A stretch of 64,000 nt of DNA from Aldehydirespirator sp965205155 (GCA_965205155.1 OZ242033.1:2356001-2420000), one strand, 5' to 3'; counted from the first letter of the stretch, positions 25,174 to 35,104 are shown. The notes: generated by a model from the sequence alone, not told the origin. A program made the numbers and translations.

Positions 25174-27576
25174 GTGACCGGCACGGCAGACTCGGCCGCG
25201 CCCTACGCCGGCTTCGAGGGCACCGTCGGCAGGATCTTCTCGACTTCGGAGCCGCACTGGCCCAAGCCACCCACGGCGCCGGCGGGCGCGCCCAACGTGA
25301 TCGTGATGATGGCCGACGACCTGGGGTACTCCGACCTAGGCTGCTACGGATCCGAGATCGACACGCCGGAGTTGGACCGGCTCGCGGCCGAGGGCCTGCG
25401 CTACACCGACTTCCACGTGAACCCCATGTGCTCGCCCACCCGGGCTTCTCTGCTCACCGGGCTCAACCACCACATGGCCGGCATGGCCACCGTCCCCCAC
25501 TCCGACCCCGGCTTCCCCGGCTACGCCCATGAGCTGCGGGACAACACGGTCACCATGGCCGAGGCATTCCGCGACGCGGGCTGGGCCACGTTCATGGTCG
25601 GCAAGTGGCACCTCACCAAGGACGCCCACCTAAGCGACGGCGCCCCCAAGGCCAGCTGGCCCCTGCAGCGGGGCTTCGACCGCTACTACGGCATCCTCGA
25701 CGCGTTCACCAACTTCCACCAGCCCCACCGGCTGTACGAGGACAACCACCACATAGCCGTCGACGAGTACCCCGACGGCTACTACTTCACCGACGACCTC
25801 ACCGACCAGGCCGTCCGGATGGTGGACGAGCTGCGGTCGTCGCACCCGAGCCGGCCGTTCCTCCTGTACTTCTCCCACGGCGCGGTGCACGCCCCGCTGC
25901 AGGCGCCCGCTGCCGACATCGAGCGGTTCAGGGGCCGCTACGACCGGGGCTGGGACGCGCTTCGGGCTGAGCGCTTCGAGCGCCAGCGGGCCCTCGGCGT
26001 GGTGCCGCCCGAAGCGGTGCTGCCGCCCCGTAACACCGAGGAGCGCCACGAGGTCGGCCCCTGGGACGACCTCGACGACCGCTCCCGGGAGCTGTTCGCC
26101 CGCTACATGGAGGTGTACGCGGGGATGGTTCACAACGTCGACCGCAACTTCGGGCGGCTGCGCCGCCACCTGGAGGCCGTCGGCGAGTGGGACAACACCA
26201 TCGTGCTGTTCACCAGCGACAACGGCGGCTCCCGGGAGGGCCAGTACACCGGCACGTCGGCCTACTTCCGCACGCTGCTCACCCAGGTGTGGGAGACCGA
26301 GTTGGAGCAGGTGGAGGCCGACTACCCGCGCCTCGACCTGCTCGGTGGGCCCCGCGCGCTGGCCCACTACCCGATGGGCTGGGCCATGGTGTCGTGCACC
26401 CCGTTCCGCCTCTACAAGATCAACACCCACCGGGGCGGCCACAGCGTCCCGTTCATCGTCAGCTGGCCCGCCCGCCTCCAGGTCGCCGGATCGGACATCG
26501 AACCGGCCGGCACCGCAGAGCCGGACGGGCGTACTGGCGCAGCCGGCGCTGCGTCCGGAACTCTGGCCGGAGGGATCCGCACCCAGTACCAGCACGTGAC
26601 CGACGTGTTCCCGACTCTGGCCGAGCTGTGCGATGTGGAGGTGGCCACCACCCGTCACGGCGTGCCCGTCCCCGAGATGGTCGGAGCCAGCTTCGCGGCC
26701 ACGCTGGAGGATTCGTCGGCGTCCTCGACCCACCCCGAGCAGTACTACGAGATGCTCGGGCACCGCGGCTTCTACCGCGACGGCTGGTCGGTGGTGACCT
26801 GCCACCGCTCCCGCCGTCCGTTCAGCCGGGACCGCTGGGAGCTGCACAACCTGGCCGAGGACCCCACCGAGTGCCGCGACCTGGCCGAAGAGCACCCCGA
26901 GAAGCTGGATGAGATGATGCAGGCCTGGGACCGGGCCGCCTGGGCCAACCAGGTGTACCCCCTCGACGAGGGCAACCAACTGGTCAGGATCCTGCGCCCG
27001 CCGTGGTACGACGAACTGGCGGCCGACACGACGCTGAGGCCCGGCACTCCCACCCTGGAGCGGTGGCGGTCCCAGCAGCTGATCTTCCAGAAGAGCTTCG
27101 ACATCGACGTGTCGCTGCGATGGCGGCCCGGGGACGCGGGTGTGCTGGTGGCCCACGGCGACCAGGGCGGCGGCTACATGCTGTACGTGCAGGACGACCG
27201 GCTGTTCCTCGCCCACAACGCCTACGGCGACATGACCGTGGTGGACTGCGGCCCGCTGGCCGGGGGCGCGTCGAGCGTGCATCTGGCCATGGAGAACCCG
27301 GGCAGCCTCACCTGGAACGCTTCGGTCGGCGTGGACGGCGACACGGTCGGGGAGGCTCCAGGCCTGGTGTCGCTGATGGCCATGGCGCCGTTCGAGGGCA
27401 TCGACGTGGGCATCGACCGCCGGTCTCCGGTCAGCTGGGACGTCTACGAGCGCCACGGGCCGTTCCCGTACACGGGCGACCTGCACGCCGTCACCTACCG
27501 CCCGGGCGAGTTGGCCCCCGACGCAGGCTCGCTGTGGCTCGACTACATCAAAGCCAACGGAACCCGTTACGAATAG
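25174..27576 (+). CDS. Arylsulfatase (type I, formylglycine-dependent)
   Basis: It hydrolyses a sulfate ester. With GTG 25174 as start the product is 800 residues. The sulfatase signature CSPTR begins at Cys86, which must be converted to formylglycine by a separate enzyme. Metal-binding ADDLGYSDLG, the GKWHL motif, SDNGGS and THRGGHSVPF are all in place. The C-terminal part from about residue 640 (SFDIDVSLRWRPGDAGVL, then VSWDVYERHGPFPY) is a beta-sandwich extension as in large bacterial arylsulfatases of the AtsA type. No signal peptide is evident, suggesting a cytoplasmic enzyme. The open frame reaches back to 25090 through the leader hairpins, which is unlikely to be coding. It is followed by two acyl-CoA dehydrogenases 24 bp on. 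Confidence 0.92.
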   Translation: MTGTADSAAPYAGFEGTVGRIFSTSEPHWPKPPTAPAGAPNVIVMMADDLGYSDLGCYGSEIDTPELDRLAAEGLRYTDFHVNPMCSPTRASLLTGLNHHMAGMATVPHSDPGFPGYAHELRDNTVTMAEAFRDAGWATFMVGKWHLTKDAHLSDGAPKASWPLQRGFDRYYGILDAFTNFHQPHRLYEDNHHIAVDEYPDGYYFTDDLTDQAVRMVDELRSSHPSRPFLLYFSHGAVHAPLQAPAADIERFRGRYDRGWDALRAERFERQRALGVVPPEAVLPPRNTEERHEVGPWDDLDDRSRELFARYMEVYAGMVHNVDRNFGRLRRHLEAVGEWDNTIVLFTSDNGGSREGQYTGTSAYFRTLLTQVWETELEQVEADYPRLDLLGGPRALAHYPMGWAMVSCTPFRLYKINTHRGGHSVPFIVSWPARLQVAGSDIEPAGTAEPDGRTGAAGAASGTLAGGIRTQYQHVTDVFPTLAELCDVEVATTRHGVPVPEMVGASFAATLEDSSASSTHPEQYYEMLGHRGFYRDGWSVVTCHRSRRPFSRDRWELHNLAEDPTECRDLAEEHPEKLDEMMQAWDRAAWANQVYPLDEGNQLVRILRPPWYDELAADTTLRPGTPTLERWRSQQLIFQKSFDIDVSLRWRPGDAGVLVAHGDQGGGYMLYVQDDRLFLAHNAYGDMTVVDCGPLAGGASSVHLAMENPGSLTWNASVGVDGDTVGEAPGLVSLMAMAPFEGIDVGIDRRSPVSWDVYERHGPFPYTGDLHAVTYRPGELAPDAGSLWLDYIKANGTRYE

Positions 27577-27600
27577 TCTCGGGCGACAGGGGCGGGAAGT

Positions 27601-28803
27601 ATGCACATCGGGTACACGGCTGAGCAGGAGGCTTTGCGGGACGAGCTGCGGGCCTACTACGCCGAGATGCTCACCGACGACGTGCGGGCCGAGCTGGGTG
27701 CCGAGGACGGCACCGGGCCGGTGCACCGCCGGATCGTCCGCCAGATGGGAGCCGACGGATGGCTGGCGGTGGGCTGGCCGACCCAGTACGGCGGCCGGGG
27801 CATGTCGGCGGTGGAGCAGTTCATCGTGTTCGACGAGTCGGTGGCGCTCGGCGCGCCCATTCCGATGCTCACCATCAACACTGTCGGCCCGACGATCATG
27901 GAGCACGGCACCGACGAGCAGAAGGACTTCTTCCTGCCCCGCATCGCCGGCGGCGAGCTCACCTTCTGCATCGGCTACTCCGAGCCCGACGCCGGCACCG
28001 ACCTGGCCTCGCTCACCACCCGGGCGGTGCGCGACGGCGACACCTATGTGATCAACGGCCAGAAGACGTGGACGTCGCTGGCCAAGGACGCCGACTACAT
28101 CTGGCTGGCGGCCCGCACCGACCCCGATGTCCCCAAGCACAAGGGCATTTCGCTGTTCTGCATTCCCATGGACACCGACGGCATCAGCCTCGAGCGCCTC
28201 GACCTGCTGTCGAGCCACAACATCAACCACACCTTCTTCGACGACTGCGAGGTGCCGGCGTCCACCCTCATCGGCGAGGAGAACCGGGGCTGGAGCCTCA
28301 TCACCAGCCAGCTCAACCGGGAGCGGGTCACGATCTGCTCGTCGGGCATGGTCACCAAGCGCTTCGAGGAGTGCGTGGAGTGGGCCAAGTCGACCAAGCG
28401 GGCCGACGGGTCCTACGTGATCGACGAGCCGTGGGTGCAGCGCAACCTGGCCGAGGTGGCGGCCCGGCTCGAGTTCCTGCGCCTGGCCAACTGGAAGGTG
28501 GCGTGGACGGTGGCCAACAAGATCGACGGCGCCGAGCCCGACATCGACGCCATCTCCGGGTTCGTGGCCGACTCATCGGCGGTGAAGGTGTCGGGCACCG
28601 AGTTCTACGTCGACGCCTACCGCAGGCTGATGCAGGTGTACGGCCAGCGGGCCTATGTGGTGGAGGGCTCGCCCGGCTACCTGTCCCGGCTGGAGATGAT
28701 GTACCGCTCGACGGTGATCCTCACCTTCGGCGGCGGCACCAACGAGATGCAGCGCGACCTGATCTCGCAGTTCGGCCTCGGCTACCCCCGAGCCTCCCGC
28801 TAG
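27601..28803 (+). CDS. Acyl-CoA dehydrogenase, large (alpha-type) partner
   Basis: An FAD enzyme that forms the alpha,beta double bond of an acyl-CoA. The 400 residues show an all-helical N-domain, the flavin/substrate motif FCIGYSEPDAGTDLASL, the beta-domain strand YVINGQKTWTSLA, and a C-terminal FGGGTNEMQRDLIS. The position of the MCAD catalytic Glu376 (YEGT) is Gly here, so any catalytic base must lie elsewhere. It is followed after 13 bp by a shorter acyl-CoA dehydrogenase. Such long/short pairs form alpha2beta2 enzymes in actinobacterial steroid side-chain degradation, which I take as the likely arrangement. Confidence 0.92.
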   Translation: MHIGYTAEQEALRDELRAYYAEMLTDDVRAELGAEDGTGPVHRRIVRQMGADGWLAVGWPTQYGGRGMSAVEQFIVFDESVALGAPIPMLTINTVGPTIMEHGTDEQKDFFLPRIAGGELTFCIGYSEPDAGTDLASLTTRAVRDGDTYVINGQKTWTSLAKDADYIWLAARTDPDVPKHKGISLFCIPMDTDGISLERLDLLSSHNINHTFFDDCEVPASTLIGEENRGWSLITSQLNRERVTICSSGMVTKRFEECVEWAKSTKRADGSYVIDEPWVQRNLAEVAARLEFLRLANWKVAWTVANKIDGAEPDIDAISGFVADSSAVKVSGTEFYVDAYRRLMQVYGQRAYVVEGSPGYLSRLEMMYRSTVILTFGGGTNEMQRDLISQFGLGYPRASR

Positions 28804-28816
28804 CGGACGGGCGGCT

Positions 28817-29935
28817 GTGGACTTCGAGCTGGGCGAGGAGGAGCAGGCCATCCGGGGCCTGACCGCGCAGGTCCTCGACGACATGTCCTCGCATGAGCGC
28901 CTCAAGGAGCTGGCCGTCGAGGGCGATCACGTGGACCGCAAGGCGTGGGCCGCGCTGGCCGCCACCGGAGTGGCGGGTGCGTCGGTCCCCGAGGCCCACG
29001 GAGGGCTCGGCCTCGGCTTTCTGGCCACCGCGGTGGCGCTGGAGGAGGTCGGCCGGCGGGCGTCTCCCGTGCCTTTGCTTACCACCGTGGTGATGGGGGC
29101 CATGCCGATAGCAGCCTTCGGCACCGAGTCGCAGCGCGAGGCTTGGCTGCCCGGCATTGCCGACGGCTCGGTGCTGGCCTGCGCGGCCCTGGCCGAGGAC
29201 GGGACCACTCCGGCCGAGCCGACCACCTTGGCCCGTTCGGCGGGCGACGGGTTCGCGCTCGACGGCACCAAGGTGCTGGTGGCCGGCGGTCTCGACGCCG
29301 ATGTGGCTCTGGTGCCCGCCCGGCTCGACGGCGGTGGTGTGGGCGTGTTCGTTGTGCGCGCCGGCGCCGAAGGGTTGGAGCGCATTCCGGTCGGGGTGAC
29401 CACCGGCCGTCCCGAGGCCCGCTTCGAGCTGTCAGGCGTGCGTGTGGGTGCCGGCGAGTTGCTGGGCGGACCCGAGGCCGACGGGGCGGAGGTCGTGAGG
29501 TTCATCGAGCGGCATGCCAATGTCGGACTGTGCATGATGGTGGCCGGCGCGGCCCGGGCCGCCATAGGGCTGGCCGCCGCCTACACCCAGCAGCGCCACC
29601 AGTTCGACCGGCCCATCGCCACCTTCCAGGCGGTGACCCAGCGGGCCGGCGACTCCTATATCGACGCCGAGGCCATCTGGCTGACCGCCTACCAGGCCGC
29701 CTGGCGCCTGTCGGCCGGCCTGCCCGCCGACCGCGAGATCGCCATCGCCAAGTACTGGGCCTCGGAGGGCGGTTTCCGGATCGTGCACGCCGCCGTTCAC
29801 GTCCATGGCGGGGTGGGCGTCGACCGCGACTACCCCCTGCACCGCCATTTTCTGGCTGCCCGCCACATCGAGCTCACCCTGGGCCACGCCGAGGAGCAGC
29901 TGGCCGAGCTGGGCCGCCAGATCGCCGCCCCCTGA
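28817..29935 (+). CDS. Acyl-CoA dehydrogenase, small (beta-type) partner
   Basis: The 372-residue product starts at GTG 28817 with MDFELGEEEQAIRGL. It has a shortened beta domain (FALDGTKVLVAGGLDADVAL), the helix QQRHQFDRPIATFQAVTQR with the Arg/Gln contacts to FAD, and the C-terminal HVHGGVGVDRDYPLHRHFLA. The N-domain lacks the usual SEPxAGSD motif; the equivalent is AALAEDGTTPAEPTTL. This degenerate flavin site is typical of partner subunits in heteromeric acyl-CoA dehydrogenases. Tight coupling to the preceding gene supports one enzyme. It ends 5 bp from the convergent kinase gene. Confidence 0.88.
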   Translation: MDFELGEEEQAIRGLTAQVLDDMSSHERLKELAVEGDHVDRKAWAALAATGVAGASVPEAHGGLGLGFLATAVALEEVGRRASPVPLLTTVVMGAMPIAAFGTESQREAWLPGIADGSVLACAALAEDGTTPAEPTTLARSAGDGFALDGTKVLVAGGLDADVALVPARLDGGGVGVFVVRAGAEGLERIPVGVTTGRPEARFELSGVRVGAGELLGGPEADGAEVVRFIERHANVGLCMMVAGAARAAIGLAAAYTQQRHQFDRPIATFQAVTQRAGDSYIDAEAIWLTAYQAAWRLSAGLPADREIAIAKYWASEGGFRIVHAAVHVHGGVGVDRDYPLHRHFLAARHIELTLGHAEEQLAELGRQIAAP

Positions 29936-29940
29936 CGGCG

Positions 29941-30819
29941 TCAGCCGTCGAGCAGTGATCGGGCGAGGAGGGCCGCTCCCAGCAGTCCGGAGTCGTCTGC
30001 GAGAGCGGGTGCGGTCACGAACGTGTCATTGCCGGCGGTGTATTCGGCGTAGCCACCAAGGTCTCTGAGGCTCTCGGCTCGAATCATCTCAGCCAGACCG
30101 GGCCGGCTGCCGACGCCGCCGCCGAACACGATGCGATCCGGGGCGAACGAGTAAGTGAGCACCCGGACGAGTTGAGCAAGATAGGCGGCTTCGAGTTGCC
30201 AGATGTCGGCGCGGCCACCCGCGCCGGACGGGTCGACTCCCCAGCGTTCGGCCATGGCCGGTCCGCAGGCCATCCCCTCCAGGCAGTCTCCGTGGAACGG
30301 GCAGCGGCCCGGGTAGTCGTCGCCTGCCACGCGGCGCACGGGGATGTGCCCCAGCTCGCTGTGGTGGCGCCCCCGCCAAGCCTTCCCGTCCACCGCGACA
30401 GCCGCGCCGATGCCCGTGCCCACGGTCACATACGCCAGCCGCCGCGGCTTCGGCCCTGGCCCCAGGGCCTGCTCGGCCACCGCGGCCGCCTCCACATCGG
30501 TCTGGATGCCAGTCGGCACTCCGAGGACCTCCGACAGCCGGCCCAGGATCGGAACGCCCGACCATCCCGGCTTGGGCGTGGCCATGACAGATCCGTAGCC
30601 GGGCGAGTCGGGATCAAGATCGACCGGCCCGAACGAGGCGATCCCCAGTGCGGCCACCGGCTCGAACCGCCCGAAGAACTCGGTAACGGTTGCCAGCGTC
30701 GAGTCGGGGTCTGTTGTCATCACATAGCGGGCGTCGACGATGGTCAAGTCCGGGGACACCACCGCGCATCGAAACTTCGTCCCTCCGGCCTCCACCGCCC
30801 CCACTCGCGTGCCCGTCAT
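29941..30819 (-). CDS. ROK-family fructokinase-like sugar kinase
   Basis: It would phosphorylate a hexose with ATP in the cytoplasm. ATG 30819 (292 residues) is chosen because AAGGG lies upstream and the conserved GAVEAGGTKFRCAVVSP starts there; the frame itself goes back to 30858. Family features are ASFGPVDLDP, TVGTGIGAAVAVDG (phosphate binding), the helix HSELGHIPVRR and the zinc-type motif CPFHGDCLEGMACGPA. The Glu-Ala-Gly-Gly-Thr-Lys start and the CxxHxxCLEG cluster are those of ROK fructokinases rather than glucokinases. It is monocistronic as far as can be seen. Confidence 0.88.
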   Translation of the reverse strand: MTGTRVGAVEAGGTKFRCAVVSPDLTIVDARYVMTTDPDSTLATVTEFFGRFEPVAALGIASFGPVDLDPDSPGYGSVMATPKPGWSGVPILGRLSEVLGVPTGIQTDVEAAAVAEQALGPGPKPRRLAYVTVGTGIGAAVAVDGKAWRGRHHSELGHIPVRRVAGDDYPGRCPFHGDCLEGMACGPAMAERWGVDPSGAGGRADIWQLEAAYLAQLVRVLTYSFAPDRIVFGGGVGSRPGLAEMIRAESLRDLGGYAEYTAGNDTFVTAPALADDSGLLGAALLARSLLDG

Positions 30820-30895
30820 CGCAACCGCCCTTCGAGTGTTCCTTCCGAGTGCCTGCATTGTTACTCGGAGTCACCTGCTGAGCGACGTCTCAGGG

Positions 30896-32758
30896 TCAGC
30901 GGAGAGTCACGCCTCGGGGTGGGGCGCGGAACGTGCCCCAGCACTCGAGGGTGCCGTCGGTGCGGATGGCGCAGGCGTGGGCTGTGCTGGCTGAGACTGC
31001 GGTGAATTGTCCGTCGGGGGCGTCGAGGAGTCCTCCGTAGTCGAGGCCCCAGCACTCCAGAGCGCCGCCATCGCGGATGGCGCAGGAGTAGTAGTGCGAC
31101 ACTGAGACTGCGGTGAATTGTCCGTCGGGGGCGTTCAGGAGTCCTCCGTAGTTGAGGCCCCAGCACTCCAGAGCGCCGTCGGTGCGGATGGCGCACGAGT
31201 GGCTGGCTCCTACTGACACATCCTGGAAGCGTCCAGCGGGCGATGCGCCCCACAAGCTTGCCCTGGGTCCCCAGCACTGGAGCGTCTTGTCGGTGCGCAG
31301 CCCGCAAGAGTGGCCGTAGGCGACCGCCAGGGAGGTGAAGGGTCCGACGACTCCGATACTGGCCCTGACGCTCGGATCGGCTCTCTGGTCGTTGTTCCAG
31401 CAGAATGCGAAGCCGCTCGAGTACAGCACGCAGGCGCGGCTGCCTCCGGCATACACGGCTCGGAAGCCGGCGGGCTCCGATCCGTCCAGACCTTCGAGCA
31501 AGGCACCGGGTGTGGACCCTTCGCCCCGGAGGATCCATTCGTTGTGGCGCTCGGAGAACACCTGCATCTGCTCACGCATGTCGGGCAGGTCAACTCCCCA
31601 GCAGTCCACTCCGCCGCCGGTCCGCAAGCCGCATGAGAAGCCCGTGCCGGCCGCGATCGCAATGAAGTGCCCCTCGGGGGCGTCGGCCTGGCCGCCGTCG
31701 TTGACGCCCCAGCATTCGAGTGCGCCCCCGGTGCGGATTGCGCAACTGTGGTCGTTGCCCGCCGCCATTGCAGTGAACTGGCCGCTGGGCGGGACGATCC
31801 GGGAGGCGAAGCGCCGGCCCCAGCACTCGATGTAGCCGTCGGCGCGCACCCCGCACGTGTGGTTCCAGCCTGCCGACACCGACACGAACCGGCCGTCCGG
31901 CGCGGCTGTTTGGCCCCAATAGTCGGAGCCCCAGCATTCGATGCGGCCGTCGGTGCGCAGTACGCAGGCATGCCGCCCGCCGGTGGCTACCGAACTGAAG
32001 GCTCCCGCCGGCACGTCCTGGCCTACTGCGAAGGGCCGGCCCCAGCACTCGACGGCACCGTCGGGCCGAACCCCGCACGAGTGGTCGCCGGCCGCCGACA
32101 GGGATACGAACCTCCCTCCGGGGGCGTCGGTCTGGCCGCGGTGGTTGTCGCCCCAGCATCGCACGGTTCCGTTGTCGCGCAGGACGCAGGCGTGGCCGCT
32201 GCCGGTGGCCACCGCTTCGAAGTGGCCTCCGGGCGGGAGGAGCACCCCGGGCTCTCCGACGCCCCAGCATTGGATGTCCCCGTCGATGCGCACCGCACAG
32301 GAGTGGACGTCGCCCACCGACACCTCCACGAACTCGCCGTCGGGAGCGTCCAGGCGCCCGCCGTAGTCCAGGCCCCAGCACTCGATGGTGGCATCGGGTC
32401 TCAAGCCGCAGGTGTGATCCTTGCCGGCCGACAGGGCGGTGAACGTCCCGCCGGGCGGTTCGGCCTTGGCGCCGTCGTTGGCGCCCCAGCATCCGATCCC
32501 GCCGTCGCTGCGCAACGCGCAAGTGTGCTCCCGCCCCGCGGCCACCGCGGTGAACGGTCCGTCCCCGGACGCGACACTTTCCGGAGTCGGCTCCCGACCG
32601 CCGGTGTCGCCGCCGCCCGACTCGGCGCCGCTGGGCCGGTCAGCTTCGGCGGGAGCCTCCATGTGGTCGTCCGGCGCGGATGCCTGCTCGCCTGAACATG
32701 CTGCGGCCGCGAGCACGACGATCGCTCCGAGGCCGCATGCTGTCTTGCGCAGCCTCAC
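30896..32758 (-). CDS. RCC1-like 14-repeat Cys-rich lipoprotein
   Basis: The 620-residue protein has a signal peptide with lipobox LAAAACSGE and a short acidic linker. Fourteen repeats of about 37 residues follow, of the form FTAVSAGxxHSCAIRTDGxxECWGxNxxGQxDAPxG. Each repeat carries two Cys, one after His-Ser/Thr and one before Trp-Gly, spaced 13 apart. They could form a disulfide in every blade. The repeat matches bacterial RCC1-like beta-propellers. Repeats 9-10 are interrupted by an insert of about 30 residues. The C-terminus, CWGTFRAPPRGVTLR, resembles that of the second RCC1 protein at 35105. It lies 45 bp downstream of the copper monooxygenase gene. The role is unknown; surface binding is plausible. 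Confidence 0.82.
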   Translation of the reverse strand: MRLRKTACGLGAIVVLAAAACSGEQASAPDDHMEAPAEADRPSGAESGGGDTGGREPTPESVASGDGPFTAVAAGREHTCALRSDGGIGCWGANDGAKAEPPGGTFTALSAGKDHTCGLRPDATIECWGLDYGGRLDAPDGEFVEVSVGDVHSCAVRIDGDIQCWGVGEPGVLLPPGGHFEAVATGSGHACVLRDNGTVRCWGDNHRGQTDAPGGRFVSLSAAGDHSCGVRPDGAVECWGRPFAVGQDVPAGAFSSVATGGRHACVLRTDGRIECWGSDYWGQTAAPDGRFVSVSAGWNHTCGVRADGYIECWGRRFASRIVPPSGQFTAMAAGNDHSCAIRTGGALECWGVNDGGQADAPEGHFIAIAAGTGFSCGLRTGGGVDCWGVDLPDMREQMQVFSERHNEWILRGEGSTPGALLEGLDGSEPAGFRAVYAGGSRACVLYSSGFAFCWNNDQRADPSVRASIGVVGPFTSLAVAYGHSCGLRTDKTLQCWGPRASLWGASPAGRFQDVSVGASHSCAIRTDGALECWGLNYGGLLNAPDGQFTAVSVSHYYSCAIRDGGALECWGLDYGGLLDAPDGQFTAVSASTAHACAIRTDGTLECWGTFRAPPRGVTLR

Positions 32759-32803
32759 GCCAAGACCGTAGCCCGCCGCACTGAACCGCCGGGAGGGCGC
32801 TGG

Positions 32804-35059
32804 TCAGGCGTCCGGGATCACCGCGATGCTGGAGAAGCACATCTCGTCGACGGTGCCCTCGTTCCAGGTGATGTAGCGGGGCTCGGGCATGTATTGCAGC
32901 GTGCGGTCCCACCAGCACTCGAAGCGCACCGTGTCGCCCCGCTCGATACGGATGGCATCCACCGGCTCGTAGTTGAGCTGCCACTCGAAGTCCCATACCG
33001 GGATGTCGAGCAGGATCCGCTCGTCGGGCGTGCCGGGGTGCAGCGTCATGCGGTAGGCCGCGCCGAACTCGTGCATGTGGCCGAGCACGGTGTGGATGGT
33101 GCCGGTGTCGCGGGCCGGCAGGTCGCAGGAGCTGTAGCCGATGCTGCCGTCGAGGTCGTCGTAGTCGTCGACGGTGCCGCGGCACTGGGCCAGGATCAGG
33201 TCGGGGATGAGTGGGGCGAAGGCGTCGTACTTCTCGCCGATCTCGTCGAGCACGTTGGACCGCTCGCACAGGTTGACGTACCCCTCGATGGCGGCGGCTC
33301 GCTCGGCGGCCACCTCGGCCTCCGCGGGCGTGCAGGGGACCTCGGCCGGGGTGAAGTAGTTGGCACCGGTGATGTGGGTCATGCCCGCGGCCACCTCGGC
33401 GTCGGTGGCGGTGTCGAGGATGATCCAGGAACCATCGGGCGGGGTGTCGTGGTCGTAGTGGTAGTGGATCTGGTTGACGATCATGTCGCCGGGCCACAGG
33501 TAGATGCCGTACCCGTCGGGGTAGATGGTCGGCGACTGGCCCGGCGCCCAGCCCTGGATCGAGTAGACGCCCTGGGTGTTGAGCCCCGACAGCCCGAAGC
33601 ACGTCCAGCCCGGCTCGTCGGAGAAGCCCTCGGCCGTCTCGATGCGGTCCTCGGCCGCGATCCTGGCCGCGACCTCGCCGGCCGCCTCGGCCGGCACCCG
33701 GTAGACGATGGCGTGGTGCACCACCTCCACCTGGTCGGGCCGGAACTCGAAGCCCTTGACCCAGGTGCCGTCGCCCTCGGGATCGGCCACTTCATGGACC
33801 TGGCAGCGGTAGTCGTCCTTCTTGACCGGCCAGCCGTCGGGTCTCGAGTAGCCGGTGTAGAGGCCGTCGCGGGGCCCGATCCTCTGGTCCTCCTCCACCG
33901 GGATGATGGCCTGGACGCGGGCCACCAGCGGAGTGTCGGGACGCACGTCGAGCCCGCCCCCGGCGTCGGCCCACTCCCTGATGGCGACCTTCTCGGACTC
34001 GTCGAGCGACCAGTCGTGCACGAACTGGGGGCTCAGGTCCGACGGCAGCCACGGCGGCATGAAGTTGACCCCGGTGACGAAGGCGATGTCGTCGGCGATG
34101 GCGGCCGCGTCGCCGGCGGTGTCGAGGGCCAGGGTGCTCCAGGCCGGACCGTTCGAGGTGTGACAGCTCACGCAGCGTGTCTCCAGGATGGGCTGCACGG
34201 TGCCCGAGAACCGGCCGACGGCGAACTCGGGGGTCGGGATCTCACGGCGCAGGTCCCCGGTCGGCTCCGAGCCGATCTCGACCCGGTCGGCGACCAGTTC
34301 GAAGGTCAGGGTCACCTCGTCGGAAGTGTGGGCGAGCCGGGCGATGTTGATCGGGCCGACGTCGTAGTCGCTGGTCAGCACGGTGGTTGACATGATCGCG
34401 GTGAGTGCGTCGGGGGTGACGGTGACGGTGCCGGTGAACGTCTCGGTGCGGGTCGTCTCCTTAACCGTCATCTCACCGGTGATGGCTACGTCGTAGGCCG
34501 CCCCGTCGGCGAACTCCGCGTCCAGTCCCTGCACCGAGGTGGGCCTGAACCGCACGAAGGGCCAGTGACTCGACTCCAGGAAGTCGTGGCGGATGCGCTT
34601 GTCCCTCAAGACCGAGTCCGATTGGAACATCTCCACGTTCACCACGACCTCGCCGATACGGCTGGCGGCCAGATCGACCAGGTTCACTGCGATCTCGCCG
34701 GCCATGACGGTGGTGATGCCCACGGTGGTGCGGGACAGCCCGCCCAGGCGCTCCTCGATGTGGTAGCTGGCCCGGGAGCCGGCCTCGGGAAGGATGCGGT
34801 AGAGCCGCTCGGTCTCGGCGTCGAAGTCCTCGGGGTCCTCGATGTCGACGACCGAGGGGGCTACCACCGCGCCCCCGGTCACCAGTTCATCGTCGTCGAT
34901 CTCTCCGTCCACCGCGACGTCGACGGCGTCCACGGCCACGTCCACGGCGGTCTCGACGGTGGTGAGCCACTGTCCCCGGGTCAGGAACGCGGTCACTCCC
35001 AGCACCAGCACAGCCAGGATCGCGATCCGGCCCGCGTCGAGCCTCCGCCACCAGGACAC
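32804..35059 (-). CDS. YceI - cytochrome c - PHM-type copper monooxygenase fusion
   Basis: The 751-residue exported protein begins with one membrane anchor (IAILAVLVLGVTAFL). Residues about 85-255 form a YceI-like barrel (RILPEAGSRASYHIEE, then RDKRIRHDFLESSHWPFVRF). A single c-type haem motif CVSCH lies at 296-300 with a likely Met ligand downstream. The C-terminal half resembles the catalytic core of peptidylglycine and dopamine monooxygenases. Likely copper ligands are His448-His449 (VVHHAIVYRV), His532 (QIHYH), His661 and His663 (GHMHEFG), and Met740 in GTVDEMC, so all six positions can be matched. I infer a periplasm-facing, self-contained oxygenase that gets electrons through its own haem. 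It is flanked on the same strand by two RCC1-like lipoproteins, 45 bp each side. Confidence 0.85.
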   Translation of the reverse strand: MSWWRRLDAGRIAILAVLVLGVTAFLTRGQWLTTVETAVDVAVDAVDVAVDGEIDDDELVTGGAVVAPSVVDIEDPEDFDAETERLYRILPEAGSRASYHIEERLGGLSRTTVGITTVMAGEIAVNLVDLAASRIGEVVVNVEMFQSDSVLRDKRIRHDFLESSHWPFVRFRPTSVQGLDAEFADGAAYDVAITGEMTVKETTRTETFTGTVTVTPDALTAIMSTTVLTSDYDVGPINIARLAHTSDEVTLTFELVADRVEIGSEPTGDLRREIPTPEFAVGRFSGTVQPILETRCVSCHTSNGPAWSTLALDTAGDAAAIADDIAFVTGVNFMPPWLPSDLSPQFVHDWSLDESEKVAIREWADAGGGLDVRPDTPLVARVQAIIPVEEDQRIGPRDGLYTGYSRPDGWPVKKDDYRCQVHEVADPEGDGTWVKGFEFRPDQVEVVHHAIVYRVPAEAAGEVAARIAAEDRIETAEGFSDEPGWTCFGLSGLNTQGVYSIQGWAPGQSPTIYPDGYGIYLWPGDMIVNQIHYHYDHDTPPDGSWIILDTATDAEVAAGMTHITGANYFTPAEVPCTPAEAEVAAERAAAIEGYVNLCERSNVLDEIGEKYDAFAPLIPDLILAQCRGTVDDYDDLDGSIGYSSCDLPARDTGTIHTVLGHMHEFGAAYRMTLHPGTPDERILLDIPVWDFEWQLNYEPVDAIRIERGDTVRFECWWDRTLQYMPEPRYITWNEGTVDEMCFSSIAVIPDA

Positions 35060-35104
35060 GCCTCAGTATGCCCGGCTCCCGGGTATGCCCGGGGGCAGCC
35101 GGCG

